64,000 nucleotides of DNA from Thozetella sp. PMI_491 (lineage: Eukaryota; Ascomycota; Sordariomycetes; Chaetosphaeriales; Chaetosphaeriaceae), in the NCBI GenBank assembly GCA_021432635.1, contig MU270031.1, positions 126,118-190,117 on the forward strand. The letters are read 5' to 3'. This document shows, in pieces, positions 42,667-54,000 of this stretch; positions within the stretch are counted from its first letter, which is position 1; each line of letters opens with the position of its first letter. The position numbers and the translations under genes are program-made. The notes beneath the pieces were generated by a model. The model was not told the origin of the DNA. It did not search any database and saw only the letters and a program-made list of their open reading frames with translations.

Positions 42667-44003
42667 TCAACGGTGCACCACCTCACTAACCTCCAGCACC
42701 CAGCCATCAGACTCGGGGAATCCCTTCGGGCTGATGCCTCCCCAGATCAATACTCCCTCCCCTCCAAGGCAGCTCGCAGCACCAGCAAACTCTCGGAAGC
42801 CAGGGTGTGGCTCGCCGCCCAGCTCAGCATGGCTAGGAAGCTCCACGGGGACCTCTGACCAGGTAAAGTCTCGAAGCGACCGCTGTAGTAGCGCTTGGCG
42901 GTACTTGTCGATCACCGAAGCCACCAGGCTATGATGCTCGGCCGGGAGCCGGAGCGACCAGATTTCCGGCGAACTTTCTAGCCCATCTGCTTCCGTACCC
43001 GGCGTGAGGCCCTCCCCTGACTTCTTCCCGAGTAGGTACACGAGGTACCCTGTCTTCAGCGGGGCGAGCACACCTTGGGGCCGCGGTAGTGGACCGCGTG
43101 CCAAAGGGTTTGAAGGGAAGGCGACTGTCTGCCACACCAGCGCGTTCGGCTGGGCCCGCTCCTCATCGCTATGCTGAAGCTTGAGGTAGTGGACCGAGCC
43201 GCTCAAATCTGACTCGCTGCTAACGGTGTACAGCGTCTCCTGCGCATAAGCGGCGCGCGCGGCGGGAGCGGGAGAGGGCGGCAGCTTAGTCCATGTGCTT
43301 GTCGGAAAGTCGTAGAGCCAAGTCTCGAGGCTTGCGTCAGCGGCCGGGTCGTCTGTAGTTCGCCCGCCGTGGAGGACCAGAATGTTCTGCCGCCCGTCGG
43401 CGAAGATGTGATGGTCCGAACGGGGCGCAAAGGTTGTATAGAGCTGGTAGTTTGGCGTGATCTTGGTCCATTTTACATGCTGCGGGTCCCATACCCAGAA
43501 GATGACGCCGTCATCGACGAAATCCCCCTGTTCCGTGCAACCCCCGTGGATGATGAGCTGGTCTTTGTAGGAGCAGGCCGCGTGGCGGGCGCGAGGAGAC
43601 GGCGCATATGCACCGCCCGCCGCGTCCTTGAGTGGGAAAGCGGGAAAGCACGCGTACCGCTCTTGGCCGGCCGGGCCAGGCAAGGTGAGGGCATGTACGT
43701 CGGTAGAGCACAGGTAGCCGTCTCGGCCTGTGCCACCGAATATGTAGGCTGTCTGGCCAATGGCGGTGACCGTATGGTATGCACGAGCTAACTCTTGGCT
43801 GAGAAGATTGGTTAGTCTCCAGGTCACGCCGAGTCTGTCAACGGTGCTGCGTACGTTTTATCCTCCGGTATCGAAGATCCGACTCTTCGTAGTGTAGCCT
43901 TGAGAGGCGCGTCGCTGATGAACGGGGCGTCGGCCTGGCTCTCTCCATTCTCCATCAGCGCCGTGTCGACCGGCGCACGTGGTTGTGATCCGTTTCCCGC
44001 CAT
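42667..44003 (-). CDS. Kelch-repeat beta-propeller protein
   Basis: A cytosolic or nuclear beta-propeller, usually a protein-interaction platform or nitrile-specifier-like fold. Exons are 44003-43855 and 43798-42667, giving 426 residues. The 56-nt intron (donor GTACGC, branch CTAAC, acceptor TCTCAG) joins SSIPEDKT to QELARAYHTVTAIGQTAYIF. Without this splice the large frame has no usable ATG, so the intron is needed. Kelch repeats are marked by double-glycine turns: YIFGGTGRDGYL, LIIHGGCTEQGD, LVLHGGRTTDD and VLIWGGISPKGF, each preceded by a PR/AR-H or A-A-x-x motif (PSPRARHAACSYKDQ, APRSDHHIFADGRQ). The blade count is about five to six. No second domain is present. The start at 44003 gives MAGNGSQPRAPVDTALMEN; a GTG further upstream is not used. 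Confidence 0.85.
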
Positions 44004-45674
44004 GAATGCCCGGTTTGCGTGTGAACGTCTGTGGATCGTCACTAATAGCAAATGAGAAGAGATCACGGCGTCACTCGGGATCGATAGCGGACCGTGAGGT
44101 GGAGACGAATAGGGGGGTTCTGGGTGCCAAGTAGTAAAATCGTCTGGTATTGTAGTAGCTATTCCACAGGAAAGGGCTAGGTGCCAAAAGGGAAAAATCG
44201 AATATGGCTTTCGAAGCTATAGGCGCGTGTTGAACATGCATCCTGTGACAAGGGCATACATGACGACATGGGGCTTCGATGACGTAGCTGTGATTGTGCA
44301 AGGAAGCATTGGCCACCGAACTTGCACTCGAAGAGCAATAAAGACCGGCTTGTTTTGTGGACACTTCGAAGCTCTGATTAACCCTCGGGCGAACGTCCAA
44401 CTTCCCTATCCCCTCTTGCCTCGCTGTACTGGACCAGACGAGGGGGTGTGAAGGCGGTCATCGTCGTGTTTACTTTCAGGGGTTAAGTTTCTCTCCAACG
44501 GCCTGCCTTGCGTAACCCCTTGCCTGTCGGACACTATGAGCCGGGAGCCGAGGAGTTTAGCTGGCTTAGGCTGGCGATCTATCATCTTTGGCGCTTTGCG
44601 CCGTATTTGGCAGCTACAATGAACCAATAAACTACCTGGGTACATAATATGCCCACTTCGAGCAATCACTTGGGAATGGGAGTCAAGTTGGGGTGGAAAG
44701 ACGATGCTTCTTCATATTGGGGCTTAAATCAATCTGCAGCTTGGTTTCAAGGTCCAAGAAAGGGAATGCACCCGGGTATAGAACGCCTTCCGGTCCACTA
44801 CGCAATGCCTCCCAAAGAAAACCCATAAAAAAAAATAAAAGCAGGCATACAAAAGGACGGATATACAAGCAATACCTAGGAGGCAACAGCCGTCGCCCCG
44901 CGTCCAGTAGACCCGGAGCCTCCCCCCTGTCGGTGCCTATAGCGCCGTGAGGCCCTGGAAAGCACGCGAGACCCCACGGGGCTGTCGTTCATCGACCCCA
45001 CCAAAGTGACAGCATCCCACCCCGCCATTCACCGAGAGGCTGCAGCCAAGAAACACGCGGTCCAGATAGCACGCTTCCTGTCCCTGATCTGTTTCTGGGC
45101 CTTGGACTTGCTGGCAAAGAGAAAGTGCCGAATACCCGCTAGCGTCACGGAGCCTCCGACGCTCTTGTCGGAGGCGCCGGTCGCTGGAGATTCACCTTTT
45201 GGGGTTTTCCCACAAGGGGAAAGGCGCGCCTATGGCGGGGGGAGCCCCTGGAGCGTTGCGCGACCATGTGCAAAATGGCGACATGTGGCGGCCGATGGGG
45301 TGTGGTTGGTGCATGTTTGTATCTTATCGTCCCTGTCTCCAGGCAATTCTTTCCTCCTCCGGCCTACCCCCAAAAACCACTTGGGGGGTGTGAATTTTGC
45401 CGTAAGTCTGTTATAGCTGCAGCTGCTTGTTTGGGAATCGCTCGGTGCCCAATGGCCTGCCCACGAACCAAAGGGTGCGGTTAGCGTTTGGAGGGGAGGC
45501 AGACCTGTCAGCTGCAGGAAAGGTGCGTCGCATGTGGTGGGGTGGATCGTATGATGTAGAATATAGGAGCCTCCTCTTTCAAACCAGACGTCCCGCTTTT
45601 TCGCACTTCTCTGCGGCGCGCGGGTGCGTCCGCCCCCCTTTGGCCTCAAAGCTGTGGCCCTTGGCTCGGGGGGC
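44004..45674. other. Intergenic region
   Basis: These 1.7 kb lie between the Kelch gene start and the stop of the small Ser-rich gene. Only scattered short frames were seen. Confidence 0.55.
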
Positions 45675-45929
45675 CTATTTTTCGCTCGAGCTCCAGCTGG
45701 AGGACGACTTTTGCCGCGACATGGACGCCGACCCATCGCTGCGGTCGCTGTCCATGGAGCGCTTCTCGGGGGACGACGCGCGGTGTAAGTACGGCGCAGA
45801 CGTAGCCAAGGCAGCCGACGGCGACGGGAGCGGGCTGCGGTGGGGCTCGGGCGACGTCTGCCGGGTCTGGCGCCAAGAGGTGTAGATCTGCTTGCACAGG
45901 TGTGCGGACATGGTGTAGGTGGGAGCCAT
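45675..45929 (-). CDS. Small Ser-rich protein, 84 residues, unknown function
   Basis: A short intronless frame from the ATG at 45929 (MAPTYTMSAHLCKQIYTSW); a second ATG six codons on is also possible. It continues with SPEPHRSPLPSPSAALATS, then APYLHRASSPEKRSMDSDR and a Ser-rich end (SRQKSSSSWSSSEK). Third codon positions are almost all G or C, as in the neighbouring real genes, while the two alternative frames here give Arg- or Pro-rich nonsense. Many SP/SPxK sites suggest phosphorylation. I have an impression of similar short fungal proteins with the YLHRxxSPEKRS signature but cannot name a family. The upstream 200 bases are CT-rich like a fungal leader. It is shorter than most gene finders accept and could be missed. 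Confidence 0.55.
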   Translation of the reverse strand: MAPTYTMSAHLCKQIYTSWRQTRQTSPEPHRSPLPSPSAALATSAPYLHRASSPEKRSMDSDRSDGSASMSRQKSSSSWSSSEK

Positions 45930-48496
45930 CGCGACGGTTGGGAGTCTTGCAGGTAGTAGGCGAGCGAGCTCGTTGACGGGCGGAATACCGAGGTGACGGG
46001 GGCTTGGTCTCGTGAGACTTTTTTCTTGGGTTCTGTTCCTCGCTGCCGGGAAGAGAGAGGAGAGCAAGAGAGAAGCGGTCTGGTTTCCAGGGATAAATAG
46101 GGGACAACGGCTGTGTTGTAAGTGGAGCCTGTACTTGTTTTTCTGCTGGGAAGAGTCAGGGGGAAAGGTGGGAAGGTGGGCTGTTCGCAAGAGGAAGGGA
46201 GACGCAAGTGCCTTTAAAGCAAGCTAGGCTTCCCAGGCGTCGACTGGTGTTAACTGGCTGGGTTGGTAATGAACAGCAGTTTTCGGCAAAAGCGTTGGGG
46301 GAAGAACCGGCTCTAGAACTGGCAGGTAGGCAGGCAGGCAGGCGAGTCCGCCTGGGAATGGGCTGTTCAGGTCATTTAAATGCTAGCGCGCCCCGTTGCG
46401 CCCATCTCTCATCTGATCTGTGGCGGGGGGGAGGGAGGGCAGGAAAGGCGTTGGGTGCCCCTCCAGGCGCTCTCCAGGCCCTCCAGAAGGCCCTACCGTA
46501 GGCGCCAGAGGAGGAGCTCCTCCTTCTAATCCTAGGACGGCCAATCACAGCATCGGTATTTCCAAGAACGACTGTGGCTTGTGTCAGCCGAGGCTTGTCG
46601 TTCTGGGCTGATCGCGCGACCCGAGTGGGGCTATAGTAAAGACACTGTACTTTTCCAGGAAATGCGGCCGGCGAGCCACTCAACGCAGAGAAATATGACG
46701 TCAACCGGTCGATTTGGGTTACCAGACAGTTCTTTTACGACCCCCGACGAGCCCCCAGCCGGGTACGGGCGACGACTCACAAAAATCATGCCACATCGCC
46801 CCACCGGATGGCACCCCAATTCCTCCCTCCCGCCAGTCGAGCCAGTTCCGGCCCGCCCAGTCCAGGTTGTAACTACTGACCGCCACCCTCCCCCCATTTA
46901 GACGCACGGTGGGCGCTACCGGCGGGCGCCCGCTCGCCCCCAAGCCCAACCGAGCCTCTTCCTCGGAACGGACGCCGTCGCCCACTCTCGGTTCTCGGGA
47001 GACGCTACCAGAGTATGGCTGCCGACCGACCGATCCCCACGTCGCACCGATCCCCTTGTCGCACCGCACCCGCTACGGCACTTAGTTAGGGGGGCGTGAA
47101 ACTGCGATCCGAGGGTTTCAAGGCCTCGTGACCCCTTCCAGCCCGGCCTTTGTTCCGTGGGAAAGGGGGAACCGGCGGGCCAGGAGCGATCCTTGGGATC
47201 TGGGGGTGGGTCGTCTGAAGTCGTCGTGTCCGACGTTTTGCGTCGGGTCTGTCCAAAAAGGTAGCCCAAAAGGTGATTGCCGGGGGGCAGGCAGGTCTCG
47301 CGACGGACGGCATTGCAGCCCATCGTGCCGTGCCCAAGCAGACAGCCAGACCAAAGCTGCCCAAGATGCTGACCGCAACGTGCTGCCTAGTGGCCAGCTC
47401 GGCGTCCGTCGTCTAGGGGCTAGACGAGTTCGTGTAAAGAAGAGGCGCCCCTAGTGCCAACGGAACAGGATCGAACCATTTCCTTCGTGTACCAAAGGCA
47501 CCAAGCCCCGCTATGTCTCCCTAGCGTTATCGTGTCTTTCGGAACTGCCTATCTCTCTTTCTCTCGCACAAATCGGCAACGGAAACTGCAAACCGGCTAC
47601 AATGCCGGCAACCCCATCGCTTCTTTCTCGTGATCCCGGCTATGTGCCTCAAGTACCGAATACTCCCCAGACGTAAATGGATATTTGCCCGCTCATCGAT
47701 GTCTATGCCCCAGGATGCCATCAGGGTTTTCTTGCTTTATTCGGGAGTGGGGAGGGGGGGGTTTTCTAAGAGATTCCCAGGAGAACTACTTGTGTGTGCC
47801 TGCCGGGTGGATCTCGCGAGGGAAGTACAGTGCAGGAAGTCTTGACAGGTTTGCAAGGGGGTTAGGGTAAGTAGCTATTATTATAAAGCCCACCCAGCTA
47901 GAACTGAGTAACCAGTAGCAAGTGCCTCGCCGATGGGGGGCAGTTGCTTACTATAATATGTAAGCCCAGGCAGGCCCGCAATAATATATGCCCTTTTGTC
48001 GACCTTGGGGAACATTGACCGAGCTCGGTATTCGGGATCTCGCAACGTCTTGCCTAGCAGATGGGCGCGTAACCCATGGGTGTGCTGGGTAAACTGTGCA
48101 CATTGGACTTCTCTCCCGGGTCGATGGGTTGGCATCATAATCTCGACACGGGAGTCCAGGTTGGGCTGCGGCCGTGCTAGTGCGCGTCAACTCGTGCGAG
48201 CTCGCGCAAGCCGTAGTGCGTCACCACCGAGGCGCCGTTTCGTGCGGGACAGGGGTCGGAAATACGTTTCCCCTATTATGCCATCTACTCCGTACGCAAA
48301 TATGCAAATTATCTGTATACACTACCACTTTATATGGTTTCTTGCAAGCGGCATCGCCCATAGCTCATCCCGCTAAAATTTCAATGTCCACCTCTATAGT
48401 TGAAACCTGCATCGCTCGTGATCCCGTGTGTATCATCTCCTGTACTTTAGTTGTAAACAGGTCGACCCGCTCTGGCCTCCTCCTCCCATTCTCACT
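45930..48496. other. Intergenic region
   Basis: These 2.6 kb have a GGCA tetranucleotide run at 46321-46343, a G/C-rich part at 46400-47450 with open frames on all strands (typical of composition rather than coding) and an A/T-richer part near the transcription-factor stop. No gene supported. Confidence 0.55.
46321..46343. repeat. GGCA/CAGG tetranucleotide run
   Basis: About five imperfect copies of a four-base unit in intergenic DNA. One unit reads GGTA instead of GGCA. Confidence 0.75.
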
Positions 48497-51060
48497 TTAT
48501 GCCGAAAAGTCAATACCCCAGTTGTCCAGTGGAAGCAGTCCCAGCCAGAATTGGCTGTCCAGATTCGTTAGGACAGACCAGTCTGGCGGGAACAAGGCCT
48601 GATCGATCTCTGTAGTCGTGAGCGATGCCTCGCCTGACGCGCGTGCGATGTACCAGCTACGGATGAAGCGCAGTTTGTCTGCGTACTTCAGAAAGCTGTC
48701 TTTCCCATTGCTGGGCATGTCGCCCCCACTGCCGTCGTCCTCCAGGGACGGCGGCGCGATACGGTCTACCAGCAGGGCCGAGGCGAGCTGGAACTGCTCA
48801 ATTAGGGACTGGCACACAGCGGCGAAGTCGAGCGTCTGGCGCGCGAGAGTTAGGTCCCAGTTATCGGTCTCGAGAAGCAGGAGCCGCGACATGACGATGA
48901 TGACCGCTAGGAGCTCGGCCCCACTGACAAAAGACCGGAAGGCCAAGCCCTCGATTGGTAGAGCGAGGAGGTTGTTAAAATAAGACTTGCCGGCCTGTAG
49001 GCAGAAGAGGAGGCACTGTGACCGATAGAAACTCCCCTGGGTTGGCGGTGGGTCGCTTAGATGGATGGCAGGCTCGTAGAGTCGGACTAAGAGGTAGTAG
49101 TAGTGGAGCCAGAATGTTGCTGGAAGGCGTAGCGTTAGCATTGGGGATCCGGGGAGCGGGAGAACACCCAGGGGAGCCATGGATCTGACTGTGGGGGGGA
49201 GGGTATGCAGCAGTCGCGGTAATACGTACTGAAGTGCGGATTAACATGTATGTCCGCTGTTAGCTTGTCTAGCTCCGCCCGGAGCGGGGTCATTTCCTCC
49301 GGAATAAGGTATGCAAAGCGGCTCGTCTTGCTGATCCCCTCCTTGACGACGGGAGACTGCTCCGAGATGCGGTCCACGAACTGCTGCAGCCGGACCATCT
49401 TCTCCAGTATGAAGTCCGAACCGACCTCGGTGGCTTGCAGCAGGCATTGGCAGCACATATTGACATAGTGGCTTGAGAAGGAGTTTCGGCGCGCGAACTG
49501 GGCCGAGTTTCTGTGGCCGGGCGAAGAGAAACCGCGGGTTAGATTTGGTTCCGTTTAGGAAGGACGAAAAAGGGTGGGAAGGGAGGGCCCAACAGGAAAA
49601 GAGGCAAGCTTCAGTAGAGCCCCCCCGCGGGGAAGCTGTGGTCTGGAGCGCTAACATACACCGACATCAGGTAGTAGCAACCTAGATACGTCCGTTGCTC
49701 CTCCAGGTTATGGATTTTCTCCAGTGCCGCTAGCGCGCGTGGGTTTCGCAAGTACATGGCTTCCTCCGCGTCGTAGGCCTGCAGGCCGCCGCCACCGCGG
49801 CTCGAGCTAGTGCTCGTGCCGCTGTGGCTTTCCTCCATGAATTCGGTCGGCACTCGGGTTAGCCCTAGATTGTGGGCATAACCTATGGCAAGATGGATCA
49901 GGTGCGTGATCTGCCGGTCGAGGTAGAAAGAGAGATCCCCCCTGGTCACCTCCGGGTTAACAATGGCTGTTCGCCCAACGGCGCATGCAGGGGTAAGAAG
50001 GATACGGCTTATCGGGTGCGCGGGGTGTGGGGGGGTTCAAGGATTTCATACCAGGCGATGAATACAAGAAGACCTTGCAGGAGGTCGAGGCTGCGTTCCT
50101 CGTTGACGAGGAGGTGCTGGCCAAGATACGCTGTTACGTTCCGCTTCATGGTTTGTTTCTTCTCGAGCGGGATCCGAGTCGCTACCAACAGCACAACCCG
50201 GAACAGAAAGGGCTTCTCATGGAACAGCTCTTGGGCCGTTACTTCTGGTTCTATCACCACGAAGGGAAAGTTTGGCATGTAATTGACCTTGTACTCGCCG
50301 ACCGCCAGCTCCGCCTGCTCCCAACTGAGGTTGTAACCAGGCGTAGGCGGCGTAGAAGCGTGATGGGTGACGTCGGGAGCTGGAGGGCCATAGCAGGGCG
50401 GTATTGCGTGGGAGAGCGGCTGAGTTTCTTGCGGGAGTCCGTAATGTGATTCTTGGCTAATCGAATCCGTTGTTGGGAAGGAAGACTGCGTGCTATCGAA
50501 GGAGATTTGAGATCCAGACGGGATGGGCGATGCTGACGGCGACAATTGCTGCTGTCCCGTAGCCAATAGTGTCGCGATCCCGTCAATCTTCTGCTCCAAC
50601 GAAGCGACTCGACTGTCCCCGTTATTAGCCAGGGACCTTGACGTTGCTCGATTCGGTAGGGCCGTCTCTTCACAGGCAATTCGCCGGCGCAAGGGGGGCC
50701 TCCTGATCTCGGCGCGCTTTTCGAAGCAGTAACAAGCGGCCTCGAGATAGCCTCCAGTTTAGTTCTTACCTTGTGAACGGCTTTAGCTGCCGTGGCCGGC
50801 GCAGACTTTTCGTTGTCTGCGGAGAGCATTCGACATTAAGGCGCTTGCAGCTTCAGCAGCGACCACGATTAGACCAACGCCTACCAGCCGCAGGGTGGGG
50901 AGGGGAGGGGGACCTACCGATCGCAGTATCTGCCAATGTTTTCTTCCCGGAAGTTACATCTCGCCTTGGCCTTGCTGCAGGGTAGACAGGCGCGCTGCCT
51001 CCGCGGCGGGCTACCTGGCCGCTCGTACGGAACAGCCTGCCGAAGGTCCTCCAGATCCAT
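48497..51060 (-). CDS. Zn2Cys6 transcription factor with fungal-specific middle domain
   Basis: A nuclear regulator with a Gal4-type binuclear zinc cluster. Proposed exons are 51060-50918, 50850-50770, 50702-50052, 49941-49660, 49510-49230 and 49119-48497, giving 686 residues. The zinc cluster is split by the first intron and reads ACLPCSKAKARCNF ... YCDRCKRLNVEC, i.e. C-x2-C-x6-C-x10-C-x2-C-x6-C. A short coiled-coil-like linker (VASLEQKIDGIATLLATG) follows. The fungal transcription-factor domain is seen in DRQITHLIHLAIGYAHNLGL, EEQRTYLGCYYLMSV and NSAQFARRNSFSSHYVNM, and ends in WLHYYYLLVRLYEPAIHL. The target genes are unknown. The nearest genes are a Kelch and a Ser-rich protein, so no cluster role is evident. 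The exon 2/3 join and the acceptor before WLHYYY have alternatives that also keep frame. Confidence 0.8.
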
Positions 51061-54000
51061 GGCTCTGGCGAGACGTGGTGCGACCGGTTTCTTCGCCCGG
51101 CTTCTTCGTCCGGTCTCTGCTTTCTGTGTTGCTGTGCTGCCTCCTTAGCCCGAAGCGGATTGGCAGGGGCAGGATAGGATAAAGCGCCGCGGGATAAGGC
51201 AATTGGGGGTCCCTATCTCGGTGGTAAAGCGAATGGCGCAGAACGGAGGCGCCCTGGACGCCTCGCCGAGGAGACTCGCCCGGCGTTAAGTATCCGGGTG
51301 CCAGGACTCCAAGCGGAGGATGGCTAGGGGCTGGGGAGATTCCCACGAGCTTAAAGGGTGAGGTCTTAAGATAGATGAGGTAATGAACGGCGTAGAACCG
51401 GACCCAGACGTCAGGACGCCCTTGCATGGGTGACAAACGAACTACAGACAAGCAGAGGATGCCTAGGGGAGGGGGGGGGTATCATCAAATTGACATGGAG
51501 TCACGGAGTGCCGGGTTGGGTTGGGTCGCCACGCCTTGATCAAATCTGACTGAGGAAGGAGGGATGGGGGGCCCGGGCCGTAGTGGACCAGGGGCGGCCT
51601 GGCTATGTCGCGTGCGTGAAGTGAGCAAGCCTAGGGAAGGTAGGGAGTGAGTGTACTCTGTGGTTTCGTTTCCCGTTGTTCTTTTTTCTTCCCTTGCCCT
51701 TCACCAGAGGCCCAGGACAGCACTCCCCATGTCGGCATGTGCTTCCTACTTCTTGCAGACGTATGTCAGACACAAGTTCCACCTTTCTACTTCCTCTGGT
51801 CTCGAATAACGCCGGCCGGGAGTAATGGCCATATCGCCGGGCACCTTAGCCTGCCTGAGTGACTTTGGGGTGACCTTGAAGAGGGGGGGGGAGGGAATAG
51901 CCCCAGTGCTGGGGCTCACGGGGTGGATTGGCAATTGGGGATAAGACTTGTTTGTCTATATTGTGGGGATACTTGACGCCGTAGACTTTCGCGTGACTCA
52001 GCGGATCGGGGCCAATAGTAGTTCCGCATTTTACGAGCTGCCAGCACACCTCCCGGCATAAGCTTTAAGTCAGCAAGGGCCTTTGTATCCTCTATCGCGT
52101 CCTAGCAGACCACTGTTGCCTTGAACCTCTTGACGTCCTGCACCAAGACTAAGCGGTAAAGGGGCAAGCCTGTCAGTAGCCCGCATTGGCCCGCAGAAAG
52201 CTGCACAAACTGCAGATGATGCTTAATTCGACGGCAAAGTGCCGGGCTGTGTTTCTGTACTTCTGTAGCTCCCGTCTCTCGTCAACGAGCTGGGACGGGA
52301 CTTCGCGGTAGGGCTGCTAGGTTGCTAGGGAAGCTGGTCTACCAGAGCACTATGTCGAGAGATGCCGTCACATTGCATCCATTCCATGCATTGCATGGAA
52401 TTCCGTTTTTTGCCCTCTTCAACCTCGTAAGCGACCGAGACCCTGAAGGTCGAGGGCAAATTTGCATGTACTCCATGCATAGGTGGAGAAGGGGGCTTTC
52501 GGCTGACGCCAGCCACAAGCTCTACGCCTGTCCTCTGACCATGGCGTGGCGCCCATCTCAAGTATAGAAGGCAGCGCGTCGAACCAGCACCTGGGAGAAT
52601 TTAAGCCTTGGGCAGGCTTCGGTGCCTCTGGCGTGCCTAACAGGTTGATCATCATACTATCTATTAGCCCACTTTCTGCGCTCTTTGGCGTTTCATGCCT
52701 TTCGTGTGGCGATGCTCCTGCTGGCTCTACAGTCACGACACCCCAGCTACTATACTCCGCCTCCAAGCCGCCGTCATGCCCACTAAGTAACGCCGGCTAG
52801 GACCGGTGATAGTCGCCCTCCACCAAGACTATCATGCTTGCTGAGCGATCTAGGGCGAAAGAATACTCTAGAACCGGATGGTCCATTGCCGTTGTCCCCA
52901 GCACGGAGATACCGGATTTCGACTTACCTGACTGAGGCGGGGCGTGTACACCCGTCCACGCGCTACCAACGGATTGAAGCTCTGCACTCCCTGCTCTGGC
53001 TGCTACTAGTATACCCCTAGGCTATGGCAACAACGGATTGGGCCTCGACAACCACGCCCTAAGATGATCTAAGGTAGTCGTAACCATACCCTGCAACCGT
53101 CGGATTTCCAAATAGGTGCCAGCTCCCACCCGTGTCCCAGCTTAGGGAAGGACCCCTGGCGAGTGACCCACTAGTCACCCGTCTTGACGGCTAGTGCTTC
53201 CCCAGCGAGCACGTTGCCATCGACCGGGCTCCTCGATTTGGGATGGCCGCCCCGCATATGCAGAATTCGTCTACCCACACGCCCAACAACTGCGAAGAAC
53301 TTCGGTGCATCCAAGTTCGTCCTGGGCCCACTAGCGGCTCTCGGCGGGGCACAGCAAATACAGAGTACACGATCCTAGGGCTCTGCTGTTCCTTTCCCTC
53401 GGGAGACTTGGGTCCGGGGGCTGGTACGCTGGGCGGCGGAGGCTGTGGAACCAGGTACAGCTGGACAATTGCCGGAGCTAACAGCACGGTGAGTGAGTGG
53501 AGGTCATCGATCCAGGTACCCGTCCCGCCCCTCTCTCTCTCTCTCTCACCGAGAAGAAGAAAGTACCTCTCGGGAAGGATCACAAACCGGACAATGCGTT
53601 GCCGTCAGAGACGACGGCATCTATTTGCGTCCTTCCCGGCGGCTGTATGCAGCAGACTCCCAGGGGCCATCGAGCCAACCTCCCATGCTTCTGCGCCGCC
53701 GGTGAGAGTGTCACGGTGGCGCTGGGACCTTCGGTGAAGGAGGGCTCTATGACAAATACTAGTTCGCCCTTTGCAGGCTTTACGGCAGGCGCGCAGGGAC
53801 CTGATACTAGTCTTCCCCCCTGTCGCCCCCTAGACCCTACCCAAGTGGTTCCTTGCCGCCCAGCGGCCGCCGCGCGAGCGATATACGACATACTACAACT
53901 AGACAGGCGGGTTACATGTTACCGGTGCAATCTAGTATCCCAAGCCAAACAAAAAATGGCAAGCAGCTCCTTCGCGGGCTCCTTTGCTGCCTGCGGCGTG

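Noticed and set aside
45230-46207. 325-codon minus-strand frame around the small Ser-rich gene
   Set aside because: Arg/Pro-rich with no domain. The 84-codon frame inside it has the proper codon bias instead.
47445-47520. Possible minus-strand tRNA (TTCGATC loop with a pairable T stem)
   Set aside because: The T arm pairs partly by wobble, but no 5' acceptor strand complements the 3' end and the anticodon loop is irregular.
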